Assembly: GCA_027604005.1 (NCBI GenBank)
Contig: JADGJT010000206.1
Span: 1 to 40,637, forward strand
Length of the DNA stretch: 40,637 nt
Direction: 5' to 3'
From: Dinochytrium kinnereticum
Lineage: Eukaryota; Chytridiomycota; Chytridiomycetes; Chytridiales; Chytridiaceae
The notes beneath the pieces are model-generated. The model was not told the origin of the DNA. It saw only the letters and a program-made list of their open reading frames with translations, and searched no databases. Below, piece after piece: positions 21,201 to 36,200 of this stretch. Position numbers and translations under genes: made by a program. Position 1 is the stretch's first letter; each line of letters opens with the position of its first letter.

Positions 21201-24200
21201 TTACATGGTGCCACACGTTCTTGTGGGGTTGGACTCAATGCCGACGAGTCCCAATGGAAAAACAGATAGAAAGGTAAGCAAAGATCATTCCTTAATGGGT
21301 TTCTTTTTTTTTGTTATTTTTGTTGCTTCGTTTGGAATACTCTCAAATTCCTGGCCCTTCCTATTTTCCCCCTCCCAAATCTGTTCCTGCTCTCTACCCT
21401 ATCCTTACTACCTGCTTTACTTTATATATACCTTACCTGGCATCCATCACTTATTACATGGTGTCATCACGCAACTCCGCAACTCTGCGATCCCCCATAT
21501 CCCAATTCTACCCATTCATCTTGCTGCTACTAATATCATGAAATCAAACTCTAACCGATCCTCTACTCTCACACAAAACATTGATCCAATAGGCGCTCTC
21601 AGCTCTTCCCGTAGAACTAACAATCGAAGACCTCAACACCGCTAAAGAACGTGAAATCGCCCAAATATGGACCGAGGTGCTAGAAGTTTCGCCGCAATCG
21701 ATAGGGCGAAACTCATCGTTCTTTGCTTTGGGTGGAGATTCCCTAAGTGTCATCAAGGTTGTGGCGGCTTTAAAGGCTAGAGGATGGAGAGTGACTGTTG
21801 CGGATATCTTCAAGGAACACGAGTTATCGAGAATTGCAGCTCTAGAGCAGAGGTTGGTGGATAGTGGAGAGGGATGTGTGGGAGGTGAGGAGAAGAGGTG
21901 GCCTGCGGTGGTTTTGAGGTAAGAGCCACATAGAAGTGGTGTTTTTTTGGCGTGTCTCTTTTTTTTACCATCGTTGGCTAAACACTCCCTTTACTTAACT
22001 ACTATAATGGCTTTTAGCCCTGAAGCCCAGCAAGAGATCCGCACATCCTGGCCCCTTGCAATTGGGCATCCCCAAGTAATGTATGACGCATATCCCACAA
22101 CTCCTCTCCAATCAGGCATGGCCCTCGCAACGATCCTAAACCGCTCGGCCTACCTTCATCACATTACCTGGAGAAGCACAACGACCGTGAACTTGCAATC
22201 CCTCCAAACAGCCTTCAACGAAATCAGTGCCACTCATCCAATCCTCCGCACCGCCTTCATCGCAACATCATCTCAAGGCATCTGCCAAGCAGTCTGGCCT
22301 GACGCCTCAGCTTTCGCTTTTGTTCAAAGTCGTCGATGCGAAAAGATTGACGCGTTCTTGGCTGAGGATCGGGAGGTCGGGTTTGAGATGAACGGGTTGC
22401 CTTGGCTTAGAGTCTCTGTGGTAGAGGAGAAGACGGGTCAGGAGTTTGTTGTTTTGAGTATCCACCACGCTCTTTACGACGGCTGGTCACTTCCAAAGAT
22501 TATGGACGCGCTGATAATCTCCTACACGGGTGGTTCCGTACCCACTGCTCCAAACTTCCGCCACATGGTGGACTACATCTTTGCGCAAGACGTTTCTTCG
22601 TCAGAGTCGTTCTGGAGAACATATTTGAAAGATGTTGAACCATCTTTGCTGACTGCTCCAGGATACCTATCTGAAGACTCGGCGCTCGAGACCGAAATTG
22701 TTAGGGATTTAGAGGAGGTGCAAATAGCAGCTAGGAAGGCCGGCGTGACGCTGGCGGTATTCATGAAGGCAGCTTGGGGGCTGACTTTAAGAAAATATAC
22801 TAGGGACAATGATGTGGTCTTTGGTCAGGTACTAGCTGGGCGTGATGTTCCTGTAAAAGATATTGAGAGGTAGGGTTATGTTTGTTTTTCCCCTGTTTCT
22901 TCCTTTGCTCCTCATGCATCCATCCTTTTCCTATACTAATAAATAACTTGTTATTTAACCAGCATCGTCGGCCCCACCCTTAACACAATTCCCTGTCGCA
23001 TCACCTTTGATGACAACATGACGGTCTCCTCAACCATAAAATCAATTCAATCCTACCACGGCTCGATCCTTCCTTACTCCCACTGCAGCCTATCTGACAT
23101 CCAAAAATGGACCGGAGCTCCCTCGAACAAGAAGCTCTTCAACACTCTATTCGTCTATGAAAACATCCCGTCCTCCAAAACAGCGTCAGATCCCAAAGTC
23201 CCCTTTATCTTAACGAAGGTCAATTCTGAACGTATGTCTGCAGCATACACGTTTGAGCTCGTGATCTTCCCTCAGGATACCTCCCTTCTCATCCGTGCCC
23301 AATTCATATCGGGTGAGCTATCGGTTGCGGATGCGAAATCGATCTTGACGGAATTTGACGTGACGGTTTCTCAACTCATCGCCGCGTTGAAGGTGGAGGA
23401 CTCAACGGTGGGGTCACTATGGGAACTGTCAATTCAGCAGCAAAGCGCCATCGAGGCGTTCTGCACGGGTCCTATTATCGATCTTCCCTTTGAGCTCCTT
23501 CACCATGGGTTTGAAATACAGGCTGCGGCTCACCCTGAATGGACGGCAGTGGAGTTTCTGGACCAGACGATCACGTATGGTGCGCTTAATTACCGTGCAA
23601 CGGCCATCGCTTCGAAGTTACTGGGTCTCGGAGTGTGTGGTGGGCAATGTGTTGGAGTGATGATACCTAGGAGTATGGAGTTTCCGTTGGCGCTGGTTGC
23701 AGCAACTAAGGCTGAAGCTGGATACGTCCCACTTGACCCCAATTTCCCTACCGATCGTCTTAAGTTTATGATGGAGGACTCAAGGATATCTGGCCTGATT
23801 ACACGGAGGAGCGAGACAGATAAAGTCCTCGATCTTAACATGCCAGACTTGCCTGTGGTCTACGTGGATGACTTCTCTGCCGAAGATGGATATGGACTGG
23901 AACTAAATCTGGAAGGGAGGAGGAGGGCGAATCGCGCTGACACCGCTTTCATTATCTACACCTCAGGATCGACAGGGAAACCAAAGGGTGTGCCGATTCC
24001 TCAAGCTGGCGCCGTTAACATCATGACAAACTGTGCAGAGGTGTTTGGAGCGTCCGAGAGGACTCGAGTAGCCCAAGCCATGGCTATTGGATTTGACGCT
24101 TGCCAGGCTGAGCTTTGGTCAACTTTCACAAAGGGAGGTTGCCTTGTTCTTAGGAACGACACGATGGGACTGGATTTCTTCAAGACAGTAACCAGCCTTT

Positions 24201-27200
24201 TCGTTACGCCTACTGGTCTTTCACATTTGGAAGATCCTAAGGACTACCCGAACTTGAAGCATATTGTTGTTTCTGGTGAAGCGTGCTCAGTCGCATTGAA
24301 GAACAAGTGGGTGGATCACGTGACCTTTTACAACTGTTATGGGCCCTCGGAGATCTCAGTCATCACTCATGCAAGCCCAATGAAACCCAACGGCCGATGT
24401 CCGGTTGGTCTCGTTGTCCCTAACGCAGCTGCGTATGTTCTTGACAAGAATATGCGTCATGTCCCGTTTGGTACCTATGGTGATGTGTATTCGGCTGGTA
24501 TTGGGGTCACGGACGGGTACCTTGGCCTTCCACAGTTGAACGCTGAAAGATTCATGCCTGACCCTTTCTCCAATAAACCCGGAGCCAGGATGTTCAGGTC
24601 TGGAGATCTTGGAAGACTACTTCCCAGCGGAGAGTTTGAGCTTGCCGGACGGTTAGATGACCAAGTTAAGTTCAAGGGTTACCGTATCGAGCTAGATGAG
24701 GTCGGTGAGGCTATTATGAATCACCCAAAGGTTGCTAGCGCTGCGGCTGTTCTTAAGGATAATAAGCACCTTATTGGGTTCTACTCGCCTCCCGGATTGA
24801 GTTCACAAGAATTGACCGAGTTTGTGTCAACGTTCTTGCCGTCATTTATGGTGCCAACTATGTTTGTTGGTTTAGAGGTTATGCCGATAAATGTGAATGG
24901 AAAGACAGATAAAAAGGTAAAGCTTCTCTCGTCTTTATTTCGGTTTTAATCCCTTTTCAAACACTTTAACATTGCCATTCAATCATTTCCAGGCACTTCG
25001 GGCAATGGAGATCGAGCTGGAGGTTGAAAAGACCTCTACAGAGACGGAGCGCTTGATGGCCGAAATCTGGAACGATGTCCTCAAAGTCCCTCTTGACAGG
25101 ATTGGCAGTAGCTCCTCGTTTTTCGCTTTGGGAGGTGACTCGATTTCCGCCATTCGCGTTGTTGCCAAAGCTAAGTCGGTGGGCTTAATCGTCTCCACCG
25201 CTTCCATCTTCAAGTACATGAACCTGGACCGCATTTCTCTTTCAGTCGTCAAGTCGCAGACTACCGATACGACATCGGCCGTTTCTTCACTTCCTGTCGT
25301 TGGAGACGTCCCTCTGACTCCTATTCAGCACTTGTTCTTTGGGCACGAGTGGAAAGACAGGAACCACTTCAACCAAGGCTTTGTCTTGATCCCTCGCGAG
25401 AAGCTAGATGTTGAGAGCCTTACAAAGGCAGTCGCGAAAATCGTCCTCCACCATGATATGCTTCGCGCTCGCTTCACTGCTACCGCTGAAGGAGGATGGC
25501 GCCAAACACTCTTGGCGCCGGAGCAGTGTGGACCCGCGAACGTCAAGCACATCAGGATCTCCTCCATCGACGAGCTGGAGCTGGCCGTGAAAGATGTTCA
25601 GTCGTCTTTGAGAATCTCCGATGGCAGCATTTACGCGGTCGCGCTGATTGATGTCGTTGGCGAGGCTTCACAACGTCTGCTCGTTACTGCCCACCACCTT
25701 GTCATCGATCTTGTGTCACTGAGAGTTGTCTTGGACGATTTGGAGCACCTTCTCAATGGCAAGGACCTCCCGCCAAAGACCCTTTCTTACCAGCAATGGG
25801 CAGCGGAACAGGTGAGCCTCGCAGACCGTCTGGACGCTTCTGTCTGGCTTCCTCATCTGACGGGGCCTGTGAGGTATGCTGGAGCCCCGGATGCCGAGGC
25901 AGTTAAGTTTAATGCCCGAGGTGTTTGCAACGCCGCGGTCTCGTCGCTTCTGGATATGGCCAATATCACCTACAACACCAACATCCAGGAGCTCACTATT
26001 GCTGCGCTGCTCCTTTCGTACGGGGATGTTTTGGGACAGGAACTGCAGGGCGACGCGGCCTCCTTCGGTTTGATGATGGAGAGCCATGGTCGAGACGGAT
26101 GGGATGATTCTTTGGATGTTACATCCACCGTTGGATGGTTCACTTCAGTTCACCCTGTCGTTTTCCGAAGACCCTCCTCGGATTCCCTCGGAAGTGTCAT
26201 CAAATCTGTCAAGCAAAGCATTCGAGGTCTTCCCGCAAAAGGAGTATCATTCGGGATGCTGAAGTACCTCGCTACTGAATCGGATGCCACCTCGGCTCTT
26301 AAGAAGTTTAAAAGTCATCCCATGTCATTCAACTATCTTGGGAAGTTTCAGAGCGTTGGAGGCACGGATTCCTTCTTCTCGATCGATAACTCGCTTGCAA
26401 ACAACTGGAGTACTCGTAACGATGACTCTAACTTTCACGAGGGGTCCCTGACCTGTATGCACGTTGGGGATGAGCTTATCTTAAGAGCGTCATTAAACAC
26501 CCAGATTATTTCAACGGAGGCTGCAGATCAGTGGATGAAGCAGTGGTCTTTGCGCTTGGAAGAGCTGATCCATCATTGCATGGCTGAAACAACCCTCGGT
26601 GGGTATTCCTTATCGGACATGACGCTTGTATCTTCTCTTAACCTTTTGGAGGAAATTGAGTTGAATATTCACTCCACTCTGAACCTGAAGCCTTCTGATT
26701 ATGAAGACATATATCCTGTTACTCCACTTCAATTTGCCTTCCTTTCGGCGATGATGAAGAGTCCCGGGGAGTATACTGTTGCTCATGTCTTCGATATCGT
26801 GGGGGAAGTCGACTTCCAGAGATTGCAAGCCGCATGGAGCAAGGTCGTAGATAAATACAAGATTTTACGTACGGTGTTCTGCATGTCGTCACAGGGACTT
26901 TATCAGGTCGTCACCCGCAAGGATAGAACCCAGTGGTCGATGGAACCCACTATATGGAATTCAACTGACGAAGACGACTTGAGATCCCGAACTTTGCAGT
27001 TTGTTCAAGGAGAACGACGAAAGGGTTTCTCAATGGATTGTATGGCCTACCAAAGGTTCCATCTGGTCTCATTATCAGGTATGATGATATATTAAGGTAG
27101 TGGTTGCTCTAACGTGCTCGAAAGATGGACGCAAGCGTCTTTTTATGACCCAACATCATTCAGTCACTGATGGTTGGTCTTCGGCAATCATGTTTAGCAG

Positions 27201-30200
27201 CCTTCAAGAAGCTTATGATGGCACTCTTTCCATGAGAGAACCGATGCCATTTAAATCTCACGTTCAGTGGCTTTTAGAACAACCTACGGATCAGAGTGAG
27301 AAATTTTGGAAGACTGCGCTGGAATCGTCTGATGCTCGAAAGCTGGATCTCCCTAGAGCGGATGCTGAGCAATTGGCTGGCCCACAATACGACTCAATTG
27401 TTTGTTACATGGATTTATCGGGTATATCGGACTTTTGCAAGTCTCAATCTGTGACAGTCGCTACGCTTCTTAACATTTCTTGGGCTTTAACTCTTCGCCA
27501 TTACACTCGAAGCGCTGATGTCCGATTTGGATCAGTTGTATCTGGAAGAGACAATGGCAATATTGGCAACGAAGAGTGAGTTTATACAACAACCATTTTT
27601 ATTTTATGATTTTTGTTTCTACTTCAGAAGTATACTAACCTTACGCCCAGGATTGTTGGAGTACTTATCAACACAATCGCAATTCCATGCCGACTTCCCG
27701 CAGAGATGTTGTTTACTCAGGCTATGAAGCAGATCCACACCTTCTTCGCAGAAACTATTCCGCATTCTCACCACAGCCTTGTCGATGTTCAGCGATGGTC
27801 CGGCTTACCTCAATCCGAAGGACTATTCGACTCTCTCCTCATCTACGAGAACTTCCCTAAGAAGGAATCTAAGGACTCCTCTTTCTCCATGACACGAATT
27901 GACGGGGAAGAAAGTGTAGACCTTCCTATATCAGTGGTGGTCTCTCGCGGTATCTCGAACTTCAAGATTCGATGCACCTTTGATGCCCATAAGCTATCAA
28001 AGCCTATCATACACCGTTTGGTCGATAGGTTCTCTTTTGTCCTTCAGCAAGCTTGCTCCGCTACCAACGCGATGACAGTCTCAGACTTTGATATTCTCTC
28101 AGATTCTGAAGCAGCGGATATTCAGAGGTTCTCGTATGGCGGCGAGAAGCCGTTACCTTATGAGCTTGTGCATCATGGATTCGAGGAGAGGGCGTGTGTC
28201 TTCCCTGACTGGCCGGCGGTCGAGTTGGGTAGTAAAGTTACTACTTATGGTGAGCTTGATGCTCGTGCGAATGCAGTGGCTGAAGAGCTTCAAGCATCTG
28301 GAGTCAGAGTTGGATCATGTGTTGCTATTATTATGCAACGGTGCTTAGAATTTCCTTTGGCATTGCTATCAACTCTGAAGTCAGGGGCTACTGTTGTGCC
28401 TATAGACTCGAAGTTCCCCTCAGACCGAATCGACTTTATACTTCGAGACGCAGGTATTACGACGATATTGACTACCGCGTCCGAGTCGACTAGGATTGCT
28501 GCTCTAGATACTACGGAAGTCAGGGTACTTGAACTCGATTGGAAAAGCTGCAAGCCTTTGATACCTTCCAAGAGGATCCGGAGTGGGGCAACTTCTAGAG
28601 ATGTGTTTATGATTGTCTACACATCTGGATCGACCGGAAATCCTAAGGGTGTCCCTATTCCACACAAAGGCGCTGTTAATATCATAGCCTTGCAGTCACC
28701 TGCCATCGGATGTGTTCCTGGAGCTCGTGTGATGCAGTTTATGGCCATTGGATTCGACGTATGTGCGTGGGAGGTTTGGGGCTCACTTAACCATGGATGC
28801 ACACTCGTTTTGCGAGAAGAAGACGCCTTTAGCACTATGAAAAAGGTGGATGTTATTCACATTACACCAACAGGTCTGGCATCTATCGAGGATCCCGAAA
28901 CAGTTTCTAACTGGAAGCATATTGTCGTTGGCGGTGAGGGATGCCCGCCAGCTACTCAGGATAAATGGGCATCTCGTGTGATTATGACAAACGTGTACGG
29001 CCCTACTGAAACCTCTATAATATCGCATGCTGGTGTCTTGAAGGCTGGAGGGATTGTGAATATTGGGCGACCCGCGGCAAATAATCGATGCTATGTTCTG
29101 GACGACCAGCTTAACCGAGTGCCAATTGGGGTGATTGGCGAATTCTATACGAGCACTCCAGGGGTTCAGGCGTCTCAAGGGTATTTGAATCTGCCCGAAA
29201 TGACGAAGGAGCGTTTCCTTGATGATTTATTCGTACCAGGTGGCCGTATGTTCAAGACTGGCGATGTTGGCCGGATGCTTGCTGATGGCACTTTCGAGAT
29301 CCTTGGCCGTAAGGACAACCAAGTCAAAGTGAAGGGATACCGCATTGAGCTTGATGAGGTTGCTTTCGCGATTACCAAGCACAGTGATGTAGTGACCGCC
29401 GCCGCCATCCTAAATACAGACGGCTACTTAGTTGCGTTCTATACACCTGAGTGTATAGACCCTGTTGAGATACGAGATGTTGTCAGTGATACTCTTCCGC
29501 TTTACATGGTTCCAGAAGCGTTTATTGGGCTGGAAACCATGCCGATCAATTCTAACGGTAAAATTGATAAGAAAGTAAGCAGCAACAATTTTGTACATTA
29601 TTTCTAATTTCCCTGTCAGGCTCTAGCTCAATTTCCAGTTGTTATTACCATTGACGCATTGGAGACCGACACGGAGCGAACGATCGCATCGATATGGGCT
29701 GAAGTTCTCAATCTAGACGTCGCGAAAATCGGTCGGCATGCTTCCTTCTTCGCTCTTGGTGGTGATTCTCTCACTGTGATTAAGGTCGCCGCTGCCTCTC
29801 AGAAAGCAGGCTTCTCGATCAATGTGGCGGACATTTTCAGTCTTCAAAATGTTGATCGGGTCGCTAAGTTCTGCGATTCTTCCTCTTTGCAGTCGTTAGA
29901 GGTGCCCAATATAGACTGGTCCGTCTGCTTGTAAGTCTCCCGTATTCGATTCTGTAGCTAATTATTGGTAGACTTGAAGATCTAGGAGAGATCTATCGCC
30001 AATTCCCTTCGGCTGAGGCGGGTTCATTAATAGCTTACCCTGCGACTCCACTACAAGCAGGAATGTTTGCTGCGACACTACAAAACAGCAGCGCTTACAC
30101 GAATCAGCTCATCATTAAGTCCATTACCAAGATTGACGTCGTGAAGCTCGAATTGGCTTTCCGAACTCTCCTAAAGCAGCATACGATCCTTCGATCCTCT

Positions 30201-33200
30201 CTTATTGGAACCATGTCATCCGGTGTCTGTGTAGTTGTTCACGAAGACATATCGGATCTTAAGATTGCCTGCTTTTCAGGATCTCCCTCGACATTTTTGC
30301 CGAAGGACAAGGCTCGGGGTTTTTCTTCTAGCGATAAATACTGGATCCGTCTCACTCATATCGTCGAGTCGGCAACGTTAGAGCACGTAGTCCTTACAAT
30401 TCATCATACTCTTTACGATGGATGGTCTCTTCCTATTATTGCCGATGGCCTTGTTAACGCCTACTTCCAAAAGCCGCTAGTTGAGAGTTCAGACTTTCAA
30501 ACAGTCGTCAACTATATTAATGCTCAGGATCGTGCTGCTACTAAGACCTTCTGGACGACGTACTTGAAAGATATTCCCATGGCACAGCAACTTGAGCTTG
30601 GGGCAGCTGTCAAGGCTGAGAATGAGGAGCTTGCTATTTCACGGGAGTGCAAAATATCTATGGCCGAAGTGCAAAAGGCGGCTCAGAGAGGAAGTGTTAC
30701 ACCTGCGAACTTCCTTAAGGCAGCATGGGCGTTGACTTTGAGGAAGTACTGCCGTTCGAATGATATTGTTTTTGGTCAAGTTCTTGCCGGCCGTGAGATT
30801 CCAGTTCGAGATGCTAGCAAGTAAGTTGAATGATCATTCGATATTCAAGCGATAATGTATCTAATTGAATTTTCTTCAGAATTGTGGGCCCTTTGCTCAA
30901 TACTGTTCCGATAAGAGTGAGACTAACGGATGAGCTTTCAATTATTGAAACCTTAAAGTCGGTTCAAGCAGATCACAGTTCTATTCTGTCGCACTCGTAC
31001 GTTGGCTTGCACAGCATTCAAAAATGGTGCCTAGAAGAGGAATCCTCCAAACTATTCCACACTCTCTTCGTGTACGAGAATTTGCCTAACGACGGCAAAA
31101 CTGGTGAAAACTCTAATGGCTTCGCATTCGAATCTGGCCATATTCCCGACTCTCGATCTCTAGCCTACAGTTACGAAGTCCTATTGTTTCCTGGAGATGT
31201 TCTGAGCTTTAAGATACGATTTGATCATTCAGTAATGACTCGTTCACAGGCGCTGTCAATTCTCGACGAGTACGAGTTCACGATCCAGCAAGCGCTACGT
31301 GGAGTCAGAACAAAGGATCGGATTGGAAGTATGTGGAGCCTGTCTCCGGCACAAACATCGTTGATTGAGCACCTATCTCATGGACCCTCGAGGCAGCTAC
31401 CTTATACTTTGATACATCATGCTTTCGAGGTCCGGGCAAAACGTCACCCAGAATTGCCTGCGATTGAATTCGGCTCGGACGTATTATCTTATGGCGATTT
31501 GAATAACGCATCTCGAGCCCTGGCTATCACGCTTTTAGAAATGGGAGTTACGGTCGGAACGCGTGTCGCGGTTCTAATGCAGCGGTGTCTTGAATATCCT
31601 ATAGCTCTCCTTGCTGTGTTGAAAGTCGGCGGCATTATCGTACCCCACGATTCGAGCTTCCCATCGGAGCGTCTAAACCTCATCTTGAAGGACTCTTCGG
31701 CGCAATTTATAATTTCGACTCCTTCTGAAGCCGAACGGATTACTGCGTTAAACTTTCCGACGTCTGGAAGTCTTTTCATTCGTTCTAGTCAACTCCTTCA
31801 AAGTGTAAATTTAAGCCTTCCCTCGGCCCCTGATATTCAAGTCTCTGGATCTGATAACTTTGCTATCATCTATACTTCTGGATCCACGGGAGTACCTAAG
31901 GGAGTTCCTCTGTCTCATGTTGGGGCTGTTAATGTCATCACTACCTTCTGCGAGGTCTTGGGAATGACGGAGGGCACTCGAGTCCTACAGTTCATGGCTA
32001 TTGGTTTCGATGTCTGTCAGCGAGAACTTTGGGGTGCACTCTCGAACGGCTGCGTAGTCGTGCTTCGCAGTGAAGATATCTTCACTTCTTTAAAGACAGT
32101 TCATATTACGCACATAACGCCGACCGGTCTTTCGCAATTATCTTCTCCACAGGATTATCCACTTCTTAAAGCAATCGCCCTATGTGGTGAGCCTTGCCCT
32201 TGGGAGCTAAAGGAGAAGTGGGCTACATCTGTTAAGCTGGTTAATGCATACGGACCAACAGAAGTCTCATTTATCTCTCATATGGGAATACTTAGCCATG
32301 GAGCACCGATTCGGGTCGGAAAGGTTCTCCCAAATAACCGGTGCTTTGTTTTGGACAGAAATGGTTTCCCGGTACCCTTAGGCTGTGAGGGCGAACTTTA
32401 TACAGGCTCTCCAGGAGTCGATGTCTCAACAGGCTATATTAATCTTCCAGATATGACGACTAGCAGATTTGTTGAAGACCCCTTCAGCCCTGGGCGGCGC
32501 TTGTTCCGAACAGGTGATAGCGGCCGTTTGCTACCTACTGGAGAATACGAATTGCTTGGACGACTGGATGATCAAGTGAAGCTCAAGGGATACCGTATTG
32601 AAATGAACGAAATAGTTTCGTCTCTTCTGAAGTATCCAGGTATCAAGAACGCTGCTGTTATCGTAAAGGACCGAACTAGGCTTGTTGGCTTTGTTGCTCC
32701 TGATGAATTCACCTCAGCAGAGATCCGAGCCTTCCTTTCGGAGCTACTACCTATCTATATGGTACCAGCTGATATTGTCTTGCTGAAGAGTATGCCAACG
32801 ACGCCAAACGGAAAAACAGATAAAAAGGTAGGTCGCATCTAATTTTCTCAACTCATTATTTCATAAGCTCCTTTCTTCTCTCCAAATCGACTTCGAGGTT
32901 GAGGCTCCCGCAACTGATACGGAGCAGAAAATGGCTGCTATCTGGGCAGATTGCTTAAAAATTCGCATGGATTCCATCGGTCGCAACTCCTCCTTCTTCG
33001 CCCTTGGTGGTGATTCCTTGTCGATCATAAGGACAGTTGCGGCATGCCAACAAAAAGGACTGAGAATTTCTGTACCAGAACTATTCCGATTGCAGTTTTT
33101 GGATGCTGCGGCAAAATTCTGCGATTGCGCTGGTAACGATTTGCGCGATGAGGTTTCAATAGTTGACTGGCCGGAAGTTACCTTGACGTAAGTTATTATT

Positions 33201-36200
33201 TAACCATTATTCATGTTTTTAATTTATTTTGTTTGCAGGGATGTGACAGTTACTGAGATAATGGAAAAATGCTCGTGGGTAGGCAGCCATTCGATTGTCG
33301 CTTATCCGACGACGCCTTTGCAAGCTGGTATGCTTGCGGCCACCGTTAGAGACAGCGATGTCTACCTTAACCAACTCGTCCTCAAATGCGCCGATAAAGT
33401 AGAATGGCTGCGCTTGAATGCGGCCTTTCAAACCCTTCTGGAGCATCATGATATTTTGCGCTCAACCTTCGTGTCAACAACTAACGATGGAATCTGTCAA
33501 GTCGTTCTCCCTAACGCTATTGATGCGTCTGTAGAAGTTGTTTCTGGCGATTTGAAATCTTTCATGTTAGCCGATAAGGCTCGTGGATTCAAGTTCGGTC
33601 AACGATTGTGGATCCGTGCCACTCTGGTCACCGATACGACCTTTGCGGAAGAAAGCGTGATCCTGACGCTTCATCATGCTTTATATGATGGCTGGTCACT
33701 CCCGATCATTGCTCATGACTTCATTAATGCCTACTGTGGTGAACCTCTTTCAGATGGACCGGAGTTTAGAAAGGCCGTGAATTACATCTATGCGCAGGAT
33801 CAGTCTATTACGAAGGCGTTCTGGACAGAATATTTACTGGATGCTCGCCCAACGGGAAGAATTCAACTTGCGGCCGTTAGAGGGCCAGAGGAGAAGTGCC
33901 CTTCATTGTCTATTTCTTGCGAATCGAAACCTACCGATATTCGTGAATGCGCTAAGCGATTCGGCGTTACAACTGCAAACTTACTGAAGGTGGCATGGGC
34001 GTTAACATTGAGAAAGTTTATGAGATCGAATGATGTTCTATTCGGTCAGGTTATTGCCTGTCGCGATATTCCCGTTACGGGGGCTGAGAGGTGAGAGGAT
34101 TGTCAGTTCATTCTTTTTTTAATCATCCTTATACGCAGAATCGTTGGCCCTCTTCTCAACACTGTCCCATGCCGTGTTCGTTTCGATGATGAGTCGTCTA
34201 TCGTATCACTGATGCAACAGCTTCAAGCGGAGTACAGTTCCATGCTGCCGCATGCACATGCCGGCCTAAAAGATATTCACCAGTGGCACGGGCAAGGCAA
34301 AGATCTTTTCCAATCTCTCTTTGTCTACGAAAATGTTCCTCGAGCGACAAAAGAGGCCAAGGCTTTACCTATGAAGGTTTCCCACGGATCTACGATGTCA
34401 TCAAAAGCCGCCTCTTATGGGTTTGAGCTCGTCATAAATCCCTATCCAACGGAAATGCGGATTCATGCGCGCTTTGACTTGTCTGACATGGACGACAACG
34501 GGGCTCTTTCGATTCTTCATGAATTCAGTGCCACTGTGAGTCAGCTCTGCGACAATTCAAGCGATCGAGTTGGATCTCTGTGGGCCTTATCTACAGCTCA
34601 AATGGAGGACCTTTCAAGATTCGGCGTTTCTGCTAAAATCGAGCATCCCTTCGCTCTGGTTCATCAAGGATTCGAAGAACGAGCTTTAAAACATTCGGAC
34701 AGAATCGCTGTGGACTTTCAAGGCGAAACCCTAACTTACGGCCAGTTAGATAACGCAGGAAACGTCCTTGCTTCAGAGCTTTCTCTTCGCGACATTCGAC
34801 CTGGGTCACGCGTAGCCGTTATCATGCAGAGGTGCTTAGAGCTCCCTATTGCACTTCTGTCTATCTTAAAGGCAGGTGCAACCGTTGTTCCTTTAGATTC
34901 GAAATTACCTAGAGATCGAATTCAGTTCATTCTGAAGGATGCCGCAGTTCAACTGATTCTTGGAAGCGGAGACGCTAGTATCAAGGATATGTCCGATTCA
35001 GTTATGGTACCTTACATCTGGATATCAGCCGATGTTCTTAAGCGCCCTTGGAAAGTATCATCAGCGGCTAGGCGACCTCTGGCAAAATCTTGCGATGCTT
35101 TCATGGTTGTCTATACCTCTGGATCGACTGGAACTCCGAAAGGCGTGCCGGTGTCCCATAGTGGTGCCATTAATGCGATTTTGCACTCTGCACCTATTAT
35201 GGGATATAAAGAAGGCTACCGGGTTGCTCAATTTATGGCAATTGGGTTCGATGCTTGTTCGTGGGAAATATGGGCAGCGCTTAACTCAGGATCCACTCTA
35301 GTCCTTCGAGAAGAGGCTGCGTTTAACACTTTGAGGAATGTTGATTCCTTAGTGATAACGCCGACTGGACTGGCACAGCTTGCAGACCCAGAAAAGTTCC
35401 CATTGCTTAAGTACGTAACGCTTTGTGGTGAGCCATGCCCTCGCCCGCTCCAAGATAAATGGGCCTGCCGTGTCAAGCTTTCAAATGCGTACGGTCCAAC
35501 TGAGATATCCATTATATCGCACATAGGTCGGATGACTGCAGGGAGCGTCGTTACTGTTGGAGATCTGGTGCCGAATAGCCGGTGCTATATTTTGGATGAG
35601 AGCATGCGGATGGTCCCATCAGGCTCAATTGGAGAAGTCTACCTTGGCACCCCAGGAGTTAATGATTCTGATGGCTACATTAATTTGGCGAAGTTGACAG
35701 CCGAGAGGTTTATATCCGACCCTTTTTCTATTATCAAGTCCGACCGCCTCTTCAAGAGTGGTGACTTAGGTAGATTTTTACCCAACGGTAAGCTGGAAAT
35801 TCTAGGTCGCGTCGACGATCAGGTGAAGCTTAAAGGATACCGAATTGAGTTGGCGGAAGTCTCTTCCGCCATGATGAAACATCCCGGAATCCAAAATGCG
35901 GCCGTGATTGTCAAAGATGGAAAGTCGCTTGTAGGCTTTTTCACACCACCGAGTGTGGTGATCTCCGAATTGCGCAGCACTATGGTTAATTACTTGCAGA
36001 GCTATATGATACCATCTCTTTTCATAGGACTTGAAGAGCTCCCCATCAGCACAAATGGAAAGACCGACAAAAAAGTAAGTTCAGCTTTTTTTTCAAATTT
36101 TTTGTGCTAATTAGAAAACAGGCTCTCGCTTTGATTCCTATTCAAAATTCTTTCAACGAGCTCGAAACGGAAACCGAAAGATCCATCGCTGCCATCTTCT

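Noticed and set aside
27079..27124. Apparent stop in the third C domain, suggesting a pseudogene or two separate NRPS genes
   Set aside because: A 46-nt GT-AG intron with a CTAAC branch site removes it, and the joined protein reads smoothly into HHSVTDGWS.
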